Source: Catenuloplanes indicus (lineage in GTDB: Bacteria; Actinomycetota; Actinomycetes; Mycobacteriales; Micromonosporaceae). From it: a stretch of 64,000 nucleotides of DNA. The position numbers and the translations under genes are program-made. Position 1 is the stretch's first letter. Every line of letters starts with the position of its first letter. The DNA lies in contig NZ_JAUSUZ010000001.1 in assembly GCF_030813715.1 (NCBI RefSeq), forward strand, positions 6,510,001 through 6,574,000, read 5' to 3'. Shown piece by piece: positions 19,679-27,553 of the stretch. The notes beneath the pieces are model-generated. The model saw only the letters and a program-made list of their open reading frames with translations. It did no database searches and was not told the origin of the DNA.

Positions 19679-19817
19679 GAATGACCTTCCGGAGGCGAAG
19701 AACGAGCACGGCCGATCCGGCGGGCAGCGCGAGCAGACGTTGCGGGCCGGTGATGTAGTGGCCCCCGAGCCGCGGGCCGATCGGCGTGGCGACCGTCCGT
19801 GTCACGTGGGCAGCGTG

Positions 19818-19823
19818 AATTGT
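19818..19823 (-). promoter_or_regulatory. Candidate -10 box for sigA
   Basis: TACAAT on the minus strand (19823-19818), about 140 nt upstream of the sigA GTG. No good -35 is present at 16-18 nt, so the assignment is tentative. Confidence 0.25.
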
Positions 19824-19957
19824 AACGCTGTCTGAGGCAAACAGCTTGCGCCCCGCGCCGCGGAGAGCGGTGCGAGAGGCGCGAAGTAGGTGATGACGGG
19901 GGTTTGCCAGCGATGCTACCCCGCCGGACGGGCATCCGGTGCGGGCGGGACGGCAGT

Positions 19958-20779
19958 ATGGATCTCGTGCAACGAACCTCTTCAGAGCCCCTGGACCTGC
20001 TCGAGACGGCCGTCGAGATCGCCCGCCGGGCCGCGGACACCGCCGCCCGGATGCGCGCCGAGGCGGTCAGCTCGACCATCGACACCAAGAGCACCGACAC
20101 CGACGTGGTGACCGCGGCGGACCGCGCGGTCGAGCGGCAGATCGCCGAGGAACTGCGCACGCTGCGGCCCGGCGACGCGCTGCTCGGCGAGGAGTACGGC
20201 TCGGCCGGTGAGGGCGCGGCCGTGCGATGGATCGTCGACCCGATCGACGGCACCGTGAACTACCTGTACGGCCTGCCGCAGTACGCCGTGTCGATCGCGG
20301 CCGAGGTGGACGGCGTGGTGCTGGCCGGTGTGGTGCGCAACGCGGCCACCGGCGACGAGTGGACGGCGTCGCGCGGCGGCGGCGCGTTCCACGACGGGCG
20401 GCCGATCCGCGGCTCCCGGCAGACCGTGCTCGCGCAGGCGCTGGTCGGGACCGGCTTCGGCTACGACGCGGCGCGGCGCACGCACCAGGCCGCCGTGCTG
20501 TCCGGGCTGCTGCCGCACGTGCGGGACATCCGCCGGTTCGGCGCGGCGTCGCTGGACCTCTGCTTCGCGGCCGAGGGCCTGATCGACGCGTACTACGAGA
20601 AGGGTCTGAACCCGTGGGACCACGCGGCCGGCGGCCTGGTGGCGCGGGAGGCGGGCCTGACGGTGGCCGGTCTGGACGGCGCGGAGCCGGGCCTGCCGAT
20701 GGTGATCGCGGCCCCGCCCGCGCTCTTCGGCCCGCTGCACGACCGCCTCTCCGCGCTGGACGCCGCCGGCGGGGCCTGA
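19958..20779 (+). CDS. suhB: Inositol monophosphatase family protein
   Basis: 273 aa from ATG 19958. The Li+-sensitive phosphatase motifs are intact: GEEYG (metal Glu), WIVDPIDGTVNYLYGLPQYA (Asp-Pro-Ile-Asp-Gly metal motif) and LNPWDHAAGGLVAREAG. It hydrolyses inositol 1-phosphate or related sugar phosphates using Mg2+. Actinobacteria need inositol for mycothiol and phosphatidylinositol. It sits beside sigA as suhB does in mycobacteria, and is convergent with the LytR_C gene. Confidence 0.93.
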   Translation: MDLVQRTSSEPLDLLETAVEIARRAADTAARMRAEAVSSTIDTKSTDTDVVTAADRAVERQIAEELRTLRPGDALLGEEYGSAGEGAAVRWIVDPIDGTVNYLYGLPQYAVSIAAEVDGVVLAGVVRNAATGDEWTASRGGGAFHDGRPIRGSRQTVLAQALVGTGFGYDAARRTHQAAVLSGLLPHVRDIRRFGAASLDLCFAAEGLIDAYYEKGLNPWDHAAGGLVAREAGLTVAGLDGAEPGLPMVIAAPPALFGPLHDRLSALDAAGGA

Positions 20780-20790
20780 CCGGTCAGGCC
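20773..20790. terminator. 18-bp perfect palindrome overlapping the suhB stop
   Basis: GGCCTGACCGGTCAGGCC spans the TGA of suhB. It can form a 7-bp stem with a CCGG loop, between convergent genes. A weak terminator is possible. Confidence 0.35.
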
Positions 20791-20849
20791 GGGGTCACGC
20801 CGCGAGGGTGCCCGGGAGCGCCCGAGCCGCAGGAGCGAGCGACGATCGG

Positions 20850-21368
20850 CTATGCCGCGCACGCTCCCGGTGGGACCTCGGCCTGACCCAGCTCGACCAG
20901 GGACTGGTTGACCTCGGTCGTGGTGGCCAGCTGCTCGAAACCGGTGCCGATCACCACGTCGACGATGTCGCTGTCGCGGCCCTCGTCGTACTCGGTCAGC
21001 GCGTTGTCCAGGAAGTACGCCCGGAGCAGGTGGGCGGCGCCGACCGTCTTCGGGCCGTACCGCAGGATCGCCACGTCGTCGCTGGTGCGGTCGCTGTTCT
21101 CCGGCTTCTCCACCTGGAACTTGCGGTTGCTGAAGTCCGTCGAGACGCGGGCGCCGAGACCGTTCTGGCCGGCCGCGTTGAACACCTTCAGCTTCACGTC
21201 CTTCGGCTCGGGCAGCGCGACGTTGGCGAGCACGTAACCCTCGGGGCACTCCTCGACGGTGGTGGCCTCGGTCTGCGTGTCCTGCACGAGCGCCACCGCG
21301 ACGAACACGATGGCGGCGACGGTCAGCACGCTCAGGACGATGAGCGCCCGCATGCGCGCATAGCTCAT
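20850..21368 (-). CDS. LytR C-terminal domain membrane protein (Cei-like)
   Basis: 172 aa. A short cytoplasmic start and one membrane helix (about residues 9-28, IVLSVLTVAAIVFVAVALV) are followed by an extracytoplasmic LytR_C domain (KLKVFNAAGQNGLGARVS, VAILRYGP, AHLLRAYF). Two Cys are present, in ECPEG and near the end (PPGACAA). The M. tuberculosis counterpart, Cei (Rv2700), supports cell envelope integrity and has the same neighbours. Divergent from the DUF4193 gene. Confidence 0.88.
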   Translation of the reverse strand: MSYARMRALIVLSVLTVAAIVFVAVALVQDTQTEATTVEECPEGYVLANVALPEPKDVKLKVFNAAGQNGLGARVSTDFSNRKFQVEKPENSDRTSDDVAILRYGPKTVGAAHLLRAYFLDNALTEYDEGRDSDIVDVVIGTGFEQLATTTEVNQSLVELGQAEVPPGACAA

Positions 21369-21701
21369 GTTGGTGACGGCTCCCCGCAGGTGGGTGGGTT
21401 TGGCGGTGTCCCGCTGAGGTTAACGCGTGGGGGCCTGCGCCGGGAAAGTGACGAGGGTTCCCGGCGTGCCGACGATGATCGGCGCAACGGACCCCCTACC
21501 TTGGTGTCGCCTGAATCACATTGGGAACATCTTGGCGGGCCGGGGCGTACAAGCAACGCACGAGAGCGGTAAGGTACCGCGCTCGCTGGGGGGAGTTTCT
21601 TGGTGAGCCGCCGTCGTGGTGCCACCATCAGCATCGTCGCTGAGGGTGACGTCACAGGTGCAAAGTGTGCCAACGTTGGCCGCCAGGGAACCGAACATCG
21701 C

Positions 21702-21726
21702 CGTCCGGCGTTACAGACGCCGGACG
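21702..21726 (+). promoter_or_regulatory. Hairpin in the 5' leader of the DUF4193 gene
   Basis: A 10-bp perfect stem (21702-21711 with 21717-21726) and TACAG loop end 28 nt before the ATG, just ahead of the ribosome-binding site. The intergenic region 21369-21754 holds no convincing gene; a short open frame starting GTGAGCCGCC near 21603 runs out of frame through the DUF4193 start and looks like chance. Confidence 0.5.
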
Positions 21727-21754
21727 ACACATCGATACGGGAGAGTGACAACCG

Positions 21755-22051
21755 ATGGCCACCGACTACGACGCCCCGCGTCGCGACGAGGTCGACCTCG
21801 GCGAGGACAGCCTTGAGGAACTCAAGGCACGTCGCGTCGACTCGCAGTCCGGCGCCGTCGACGTGGATGAGGCCGAGGTAGCCGAGAATTTCGAGCTGCC
21901 CGGTGCTGACCTGGCCGACGAGGAACTGACTGTCAAGGTGCTGCCGATGCAGCAGGACGAGTTCCGCTGCTCGCGGTGCTTCCTGGTGCACCACCGCAGC
22001 CAGCTTGCCCACGAGCGCAACGGTGAGCTGATCTGCCACGAGTGCGCCTGA
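21755..22051 (+). CDS. DUF4193 domain-containing protein
   Basis: 98 aa. MATDYDAPRRDEVDLGEDSL and the C-terminal zinc-ribbon-like FRCSRCFLVHHRSQLAHE...ICHECA (two Cys-x2-Cys pairs) define DUF4193. It is cytoplasmic and highly acidic in the first 65 residues. Actinobacteria-only and strongly conserved beside dut and sigA (Rv2699c by synteny). Function unknown; a nucleic-acid or RNA polymerase partner is a guess from the zinc ribbon. Confidence 0.92.
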   Translation: MATDYDAPRRDEVDLGEDSLEELKARRVDSQSGAVDVDEAEVAENFELPGADLADEELTVKVLPMQQDEFRCSRCFLVHHRSQLAHERNGELICHECA

Positions 22052-22236
22052 TCCCCACCGACGGGTGCACGAATACAACCGAATAGGGCACACAACCACC
22101 GCGTTGCGGGCCGAGGGTGGTCGGTCCGCGACGCGGCGATGCCCGGGATCTGCGTTACTCGATCGACCCGCCATGGCCGGCGTACCGCACCCTCCGGATG
22201 GGTAGTACCGGTCAGCGGATCGAGGCAGGAGGCGAG

Positions 22237-23082
22237 ATGACGGACGCCAGCAACGAGCAGCGCACCACCGCGGAGGACGTCGTGCCGGCGACCGAGCCGG
22301 GCGTGCCGGCCGCCGGGACCGGCGACCCGGAGCGGCTGAGTCAGGCCATCGCCGGTCTCGCCGAGGAGGAGCTGCCCACGCCGGTGCGCCGGCGGCTGCT
22401 GGGCCGGCTCGTCCAGTCGGTGCGCACCAGCGGCGCCGGGCGCATGATCCGGCCCAAGGTGGCGATCCAGTGGATGGTCGACACGGTCCACCAGATCGCG
22501 CCGTACGTACCGATCCGCGACCTGGAGACGCTGCGCCGGCACCACCCCGGGCTGACCGACGAGGAACTGGCCGAGCGCCTGGTGCGCAACGCGTCCCGGG
22601 CCACCGCGGGCATCGGTGCGGCCGGTGGCGGCGTCGCCGCGATCGAGTGGGCCGTGCCACCGACGTTGCTGTCCACGCCGGTGCTGCTGGCCACCGAGAC
22701 CGTGGCCGTGGTGTCGGTCGAGCTGAAGCTGATCGGCGAGCTGCACGAGATCTACGGGCAGCCGGTGACCGGGAGCGCCACCGAGCGCGCGGTCGCGATG
22801 CTGCAGTCCTGGTCCAGCCAGCGCGGCGTGAACCCGCTGCTGCCCGGCGCGGGCGTCGGCGCGGTGCTCGGCACGGCCGCCCGCCGTGAGCTGCGCGACA
22901 TGCTGTTGAAGCGCTTCGGGCGCAACCTGACCACGCTGGGGCCGCTGCTCACCGGCGCGGCGGTGGCCAGCTACCTGAATCGGCGTGCCACCCGCGGGCT
23001 CGGCGACCGGCTGCGCGAGGACCTGCGGACCAGCCGCGCCAAGCTCGGCGGGCACGCACCGCGGAGCATCGGGAAGTCCTAG
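22237..23082 (+). CDS. Conserved actinobacterial protein with hydrophobic core segments
   Basis: 281 aa from ATG 22237 with AGGAGG 7 nt upstream. An acidic disordered N-terminus (~40 aa) is followed by basic helices and then Gly/Ala-rich hydrophobic stretches (AGIGAAGGGVAAIEW, LLSTPVLLATETVAVVSVEL, LLPGAGVGAVLGTA, LLTGAAVASYLNRRATR). The layout faintly resembles EcsC-like proteins, but I cannot name a family. Probably peripheral or embedded in the membrane. Its stop overlaps that of the convergent DUF3093 gene by 4 bp. Confidence 0.78.
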   Translation: MTDASNEQRTTAEDVVPATEPGVPAAGTGDPERLSQAIAGLAEEELPTPVRRRLLGRLVQSVRTSGAGRMIRPKVAIQWMVDTVHQIAPYVPIRDLETLRRHHPGLTDEELAERLVRNASRATAGIGAAGGGVAAIEWAVPPTLLSTPVLLATETVAVVSVELKLIGELHEIYGQPVTGSATERAVAMLQSWSSQRGVNPLLPGAGVGAVLGTAARRELRDMLLKRFGRNLTTLGPLLTGAAVASYLNRRATRGLGDRLREDLRTSRAKLGGHAPRSIGKS

Positions 23083-23582
23083 ACCTCGCGTTGTCCCCGG
23101 GCGTCCAGCACCGCCTGCGCGAGCGCGATCGGGTGGCGCGTGCTGACCACCCAGTACGGCGTGGGGTCGGCCGGGTCGTCCAGCAGCACCTGGACCGCGC
23201 CGGAGATCCACGGCCGCTGCACCACGAAGGCCAGCGGATCCGCGGCCACGCCGAGGATCTCGCGGCGGCCCTCCGCGTCCAGCGGGATCACGTCGGAGAC
23301 GAACCGCACCGGCAGGTGGGCGTCGTCGACCAGCAACGCGTCCTCGCCGTCCGGGCCGGGGCCGACCTCGACCCGGATCCGGCCGAGTGCCCAGAGGCCG
23401 AGCGCGGTCAGCGGCAGCAGCACCGCGAACGGCAGCCACGCGCGCACGCCGTCCGCACCCAGCCAGACCTCGAGGGCCAGTGCGGCCGCGGCCGCGAAGC
23501 CGAGCAGCCAGAGCCACCAGGTGACGGTCAGGCGCTCTCGATAGGGGGAGGTCTGCGATGTTCCGGTACCGGGGGGTGCCAC
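23079..23582 (-). CDS. DUF3093 domain-containing membrane protein
   Basis: 167 aa from GTG 23582. YRERLTVTWWLWLLGFAAAA marks the family. Two membrane helices (about residues 22-41 and 49-66) are followed by a soluble domain with DDAHLPVRFVSDV, ADPLAFVVQRPWI and PYWVVSTRHP. Function unknown. From memory it corresponds to Rv2698, next to dut. Divergent from dut with 89 bp between starts. Confidence 0.9.
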   Translation of the reverse strand: MAPPGTGTSQTSPYRERLTVTWWLWLLGFAAAAALALEVWLGADGVRAWLPFAVLLPLTALGLWALGRIRVEVGPGPDGEDALLVDDAHLPVRFVSDVIPLDAEGRREILGVAADPLAFVVQRPWISGAVQVLLDDPADPTPYWVVSTRHPIALAQAVLDARGQREV

Positions 23583-23671
23583 GCCAGTCAGGGTACGAGT
23601 GCTTCCCGGGGCGCGGCACGGCAGGATATGCAGGGTCCGCGAAACGCCGTCGACGATGAGGACCCGAACCC

Positions 23672-24127
23672 GTGACCGAGACCGTGCCCGTGCCGCTGCT
23701 GCGACTCGACCCGGACCTGCCGATGCCCGCCTACTCGCACCCGGGTGACGCGGGCGCCGATCTGTACGCCGCGGAGGACGTGGACCTGGCGCCGGGCCAC
23801 CGCGCGCTGGTCCGGACCGGGGTGGCGCTGGCGCTGCCGGAGGGTTTCGTGGGGCTGGTGCACCCGCGGTCCGGCCTGGCCGCCCGCCTGGGCGTGACGC
23901 TGCTGAACGCGCCCGGTACGGTCGACGCCGGCTACCGGGGGGAGATCCTGGTGAATCTGATCAACCACGACCCGTCCGCGACCGCGAAGATCGCGCGCGG
24001 CGACCGGATCGCGCAGCTGGTCGTGCAGCGCGTGTCCCGGGCGGTCTTCGAGGTGGTCGACGCGCTGCCGGAGTCGGTGCGCGGCATCGGCGGGCACGGG
24101 TCGACCGGCGGGCACGCGGCTCTTTAA
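23672..24127 (+). CDS. dut: dUTP diphosphatase
   Basis: 151 aa, standard for trimeric dUTPases. All five motifs are present in order: [28 protein letters not shown] (catalytic Asp and uracil pocket), [10 protein letters not shown] and the C-terminal [11 protein letters not shown] arm, which closes over the active site. It converts dUTP to dUMP plus PPi, which limits uracil in DNA and feeds thymidylate synthesis. Confidence 0.97.
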   Translation: MTETVPVPLLRLDPDLPMPAYSHPGDAGADLYAAEDVDLAPGHRALVRTGVALALPEGFVGLVHPRSGLAARLGVTLLNAPGTVDAGYRGEILVNLINHDPSATAKIARGDRIAQLVVQRVSRAVFEVVDALPESVRGIGGHGSTGGHAAL

Positions 24128-24169
24128 TCTCGGTATCTACGACATTTCGGTTAATCCGGAAAGGTAATC

Positions 24170-24850
24170 ATGGCGATCTTCAATCGGGGCGGGCGTCACG
24201 CACGTGCCGAGGACACCCCGATTCCGACCGAGGCGGCCTCGGGCGCGACCACCGGGCCGTACGACGTGACGGACGCGCCGGACGGCGTGCAGCGTCTTGA
24301 CCTGGGCAGCATGCAGATCCCGGCGGTGCCCGGCGTCGAGGTGCGGGTCCAGGCCGGTCCCGAGGGCGTGGTGCAGCAGGTCGTGCTCGGCGAGGGGCCC
24401 AGCACGCTGCAGCTGATCGTGGTCGCGGCACCGCGCAGCGAGGGCATCTGGGACGAGGTGCGCGAGGAGGTCGGCGAGTCGCTCCGCAGCCAGGGTGCCC
24501 AGCTACAGGAGGGCGAGGGGCCGTACGGCGTCGAGCTGCTGGCCCGGGTGCCCACCCCGAACGGCCCGGTCGACCTGCGGATCGCGGGTGTCGACGGGCC
24601 GCGGTGGATGGTGCAGGCCGTGTTCCAGGGGCCGGTCGCGACCACGCCGGCCAGCGCGCCGCTGCTCGGCGAGTGCCTGCGCGGGCTGGTCGTGGACCGC
24701 GGCAACGAGGCCAAGCCGGTCAAGGAGCCGCTGCCGCTGCGACTGCCCAAGGAGGTGGCCGCTCAGGGGCAGGCCGACACCGCCGCCGCGGCCCCGGAGC
24801 CGCCGTCGGACGAGCCCCGCCGCCGCCCGTCGCCGCGGCCCCGTTCGTAG
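24170..24850 (+). CDS. DUF3710 domain-containing protein
   Basis: 226 aa with GGAAAGG before the ATG. The DUF3710 core runs from GPYDVTDAP through RLDLGSMQIP to LLGECLRGLVVDRG, and the tail is Pro/Arg-rich and disordered. Cytoplasmic, function unknown. It follows dut by 42 bp in the same orientation and precedes the OB-fold gene, an order conserved in mycobacteria (Rv2696c). Confidence 0.92.
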   Translation: MAIFNRGGRHARAEDTPIPTEAASGATTGPYDVTDAPDGVQRLDLGSMQIPAVPGVEVRVQAGPEGVVQQVVLGEGPSTLQLIVVAAPRSEGIWDEVREEVGESLRSQGAQLQEGEGPYGVELLARVPTPNGPVDLRIAGVDGPRWMVQAVFQGPVATTPASAPLLGECLRGLVVDRGNEAKPVKEPLPLRLPKEVAAQGQADTAAAAPEPPSDEPRRRPSPRPRS

Positions 24851-24905
24851 CGGCGGCCGGGGCGTACTCTGGTCGCCACAGCGCGTGCTGCCAGGAGGGG
24901 AATCC

Positions 24906-25286
24906 ATGACGGTCGACGAGCGCCGGTCGCCGCTACGCCGGTTCATTCAGCGGCTGACGGCCTCCGAGGCCGAGCTGGACGCGGAGGAGCTGCAGCGGGA
25001 GAGCGCCGAGTGCGGTGCCACCCCGGCCGGCACCTGCCGGCGCGGCCAGGTCGCCTCGGTCTCCGGCCGGCTGCGCACGGTCGTCTACACGCCCCGCACC
25101 AACCTGCCGACGCTGGAGGCCGACCTCTACGACGGCAGCGACGTCGTCACGCTGGTCTGGCTCGGTCGCCGGCACATCGCCGGCATCGAGCCGGGCCGGC
25201 AGCTGACCGCCCGTGGGCGGATCGCTGTCCGGGATGACCGTAAAGTGATGTACAACCCGCATTACGAGCTGGAAGCGCCCAGGTGA
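24906..25286 (+). CDS. OB-fold nucleic-acid-binding domain protein
   Basis: 126 aa from ATG 24906, which follows AGGAGG; the frame is open upstream but overlaps the DUF3710 gene. The OB fold is visible in GQVASVSGRLRTVVY, LEADLYDGSDVVTLVWLGR and QLTARGRIAVRDDRKVMYNP. A binding partner (tRNA, DNA or protein) cannot be read off. Its TGA overlaps the GTG of the DUF3159 gene, so the two are coupled. Confidence 0.9.
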   Translation: MTVDERRSPLRRFIQRLTASEAELDAEELQRESAECGATPAGTCRRGQVASVSGRLRTVVYTPRTNLPTLEADLYDGSDVVTLVWLGRRHIAGIEPGRQLTARGRIAVRDDRKVMYNPHYELEAPR

Positions 25287-26035
25287 GCATGACCGGTCCC
25301 GACAGAGCAACCGATCCGTACTCGCCCGACGCCGTTCGGGAGGCCGTGGCGTACTCCGCCGAGGCCCGGAGCGAGGAGGAGGAGCCGGCGGAGGAACGCA
25401 TCCCGACCATCTCGGAGCAGATGGCGGAGCAGCTCGGCGGCGTCCGCGGCCTCATCGAGTCCAGCATCCCGGTCTGCGCGTTCGTCGTCCTGAACCTGCT
25501 GTGGGACCTCTACCCGGCGATCTTCGGCGCGGTCGGCACCGCGGTCGCCATCGCGATCTACCGCCTGATCCGCAAGCAGCCGGTCCGGCACGCGGTCAAC
25601 GGCCTGGTCGGCATCGCGCTCGGCGCGTACCTGGCCGCCCGTTCCGGCGAGGCCCGCGACTTCTACCTGCCCGGCATCCTGCTGACGTTCGCGCAGGCCG
25701 CGGTGCTGATCATCTCGGTCGGCATCCGCAAACCGCTGATCGGGTTCGCCTGGGCGATCATCGCGGCCGGTGGCAAACACGACTGGCGCCGCCACCCGGC
25801 CCTGTTCCGCACGTTCCAGTGGCTCACCCTGGCCTGGGCCGCCTCCCTCATCATGCGTGCCGGCGTGCAGGCCGCCCTGTGGGTCGCCGAACAGCCCGAC
25901 CTGCTCGGCATCGCCCGCATCGTGATCAGCTGGCCCACCTACATCGGCATGCTCGCCCTCACCGTCTGGGCGGTCCGCCGCACCCTCAAGCACTCCCCGA
26001 TGCCGGCCCCACTCCCGGACCCGGACCGCGCCTGA
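25283..26035 (+). CDS. DUF3159 domain-containing integral membrane protein
   Basis: 250 aa from GTG 25283 (GTGA overlap with the OB-fold gene). After an acidic cytoplasmic start (~55 aa) come about five or six hydrophobic helices (CAFVVLNLLWDLYPAIFGAV, YLPGILLTFAQAAVLIISVG, LAWAASLIMRAG, TYIGMLALTVWAVRRT). DUF3159 is actinobacterial and unassigned; it lies beside the potassium genes here and in mycobacteria (Rv2693c). End of the dut-DUF3710-OB-DUF3159 run. Confidence 0.9.
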   Translation: MSMTGPDRATDPYSPDAVREAVAYSAEARSEEEEPAEERIPTISEQMAEQLGGVRGLIESSIPVCAFVVLNLLWDLYPAIFGAVGTAVAIAIYRLIRKQPVRHAVNGLVGIALGAYLAARSGEARDFYLPGILLTFAQAAVLIISVGIRKPLIGFAWAIIAAGGKHDWRRHPALFRTFQWLTLAWAASLIMRAGVQAALWVAEQPDLLGIARIVISWPTYIGMLALTVWAVRRTLKHSPMPAPLPDPDRA

Positions 26036-26070
26036 TCCGCCGGCCGCGAACACCGAACACCAGGAACCGG

Positions 26071-26121
26071 AAACCCGATCTTCCCGCTCCCGGCCACGCC
26101 GAGACCGGGAAGATCGGGTTT
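26071..26121. terminator. Bidirectional terminator, perfect 16-bp stem
   Basis: Arms 26071-26086 (AAACCCGATCTTCCCG) and 26106-26121 pair perfectly with a 19-nt loop. It lies between the convergent DUF3159 and trkA genes and touches the trkA stop. The left arm plus loop reads GATCTTCCCGCTCCCGG, the same head as the dispersed 3'-end repeats. Confidence 0.9.
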
Positions 26122-26798
26122 CAGAGGTTGTGGGCCGCTGTCGGGCCGAGGATGACGGCGCGGACCGAGTCCTCCGCCTCGGCGATGCAGACGAAGATGA
26201 GTTCGTCGCCGGCCTCGAGTGGGTCGTCGGGGGTGGGGACGAGGACGCGTTTGCCGCGGAGGATGGCGGTGAGAGCGGCGTCGCGGGGGAGCGGGACGGC
26301 ACGGACGGGCTGGCCGACGTAGGGGGCGTCGGGCGGGAGGGTGATCTCGACGAGGTTGGCCTCGCCCTGGCGGAACGTCATCAGGCGGACCAGGTCGCCG
26401 ACCGTGACGGCCTCCTCGACCAGGGCGGCCATCAGGCGAGGTGTGCTGACCGCGACGTCGACGCCCCACTGGTCGGTGAAGAGCCACTCGTTCTCGGCGC
26501 GGTTTATCCGGGCGACCACGCGGCCGACCGCGAACTCGGTCTTGGCGAGCAGCGAGACGACCAGGTTGACCTTGTCGTCGCCGGTGGCGGCCACGACCAC
26601 GTCGCACTGGGCGATCTCGGCCTCCTCCAGGCTGGCGACCTCGCAGGCGTCGGCCAGGATCCACTCGGCCTGTGGTACGCGCTCGGGGCGGAGCATCTTC
26701 GGCTCGCGCTCCAGCAGCATCACCTCGTGGCCGTTGCCGACCAGTTCCTGGGCGATGGACCGGCCGACGTTGCCGGCTCCGGCGATGGCGACGCGCAT
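26121..26798 (-). CDS. TrkA-family potassium uptake regulatory protein (CeoC-like)
   Basis: 225 aa. An RCK_N Rossmann domain (MRVAIAGAGNVGRSIAQEL, with AATGDDKVNLVVSLLAK) is followed by a TrkA_C domain (about residues 135-220, ending DDPLEAGDELIFVC). Such proteins bind NAD(H) or nucleotides such as c-di-AMP and gate potassium transporters. It begins 1 bp after the stop of the other trkA gene, so the pair is one operon, as ceoB-ceoC in M. tuberculosis. Confidence 0.93.
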   Translation of the reverse strand: MRVAIAGAGNVGRSIAQELVGNGHEVMLLEREPKMLRPERVPQAEWILADACEVASLEEAEIAQCDVVVAATGDDKVNLVVSLLAKTEFAVGRVVARINRAENEWLFTDQWGVDVAVSTPRLMAALVEEAVTVGDLVRLMTFRQGEANLVEITLPPDAPYVGQPVRAVPLPRDAALTAILRGKRVLVPTPDDPLEAGDELIFVCIAEAEDSVRAVILGPTAAHNL

Positions 26799-26799
26799 G

Positions 26800-27465
26800 T
26801 CAGTGCGCTCCTTCCGGTGCGGCGCCGGTGCGCTGACGCACGGAGGCGGCGATCTCGTCGGTGACCAGCATGAAGACCTGATCGCCGTCCTGGATCATGG
26901 TGGACGCGGTGGGGAGGAGGCCGAGGCCGAAGCGCATCAGGTACGCGGTGCGTGCACCGGCTGCGGTCTCCAGCGCGGACAGCTTGCGGCCGATCCAGCC
27001 CTTGTGCACCGGCACCTCGATGATCGAGACGGTACTGGTCGGGTCGCGGAAGACCTCGAGGTCGCCGGTGGCGAGCACCTGACGGAGCACCCGGTCGGCG
27101 GTCCACCGGACGGTGGCGACCGTGGGGATGCCGAGCCGTTCGTAGACCTCGGCACGCCGCTGGTCGTAGATGCGGGCGACCACGCGCGGCACGCCGAACG
27201 TCTCGCGCGCCAGCCGGGCCGAGATGATGTTCGAGTTGTCGCCGCTGGAGACGGCCGCGAAGCCGTCCGCACGCTCGATGCCGGCCTCGGCGAGCACGTC
27301 ACGGTCGAACCCGGCGCCGGTGACGACAGCGCCGCCGAACTCGGGCCCGAGCCGCCGGAACGCGTCCGCGTTCTGGTCGATGACGGCCACCGAGTGGCCG
27401 CGGTTCTCGAGGCTGTGCGCGAGGGTCGAACCGACCCGCCCGCAGCCCATGATCACGATGTGCAC
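26800..27465 (-). CDS. TrkA-family potassium uptake regulatory protein (CeoB-like)
   Basis: 221 aa from GTG 27465, where VHIVIMGCGRVGSTLAHSLE gives the nucleotide-binding GxGxxG; the frame is open upstream, but only this start leaves room for the divergent permease. RCK_N then RCK_C (VHKGWIGRKLSALE, IQDGDQVFMLVTDEI). First gene of the two-gene operon and divergent from the KimA-like permease with an 88-bp shared promoter region, so it probably regulates or partners that transporter. Confidence 0.92.
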   Translation of the reverse strand: MHIVIMGCGRVGSTLAHSLENRGHSVAVIDQNADAFRRLGPEFGGAVVTGAGFDRDVLAEAGIERADGFAAVSSGDNSNIISARLARETFGVPRVVARIYDQRRAEVYERLGIPTVATVRWTADRVLRQVLATGDLEVFRDPTSTVSIIEVPVHKGWIGRKLSALETAAGARTAYLMRFGLGLLPTASTMIQDGDQVFMLVTDEIAASVRQRTGAAPEGAH

Positions 27466-27553
27466 CCGTTGGCCCCCTGTCGCGAAAGACGCGTGCAGTG
27501 AGAGCGTGCCATGCCCGATCACCCGATCCGCGCTGGCCGTACTCTTACCCGTT

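Noticed and set aside
21603-21881. Small plus-strand frame starting GTGAGCCGCC in the DUF4193 leader
   Set aside because: It overlaps the DUF4193 start out of frame, has poor codon bias and no domain.
27466-27553. A c-di-AMP riboswitch (ydaO type) ahead of the KimA-like permease
   Set aside because: Only 88 bp separate the divergent genes, too short for the aptamer plus promoter, and no ydaO-like conserved segments are seen.
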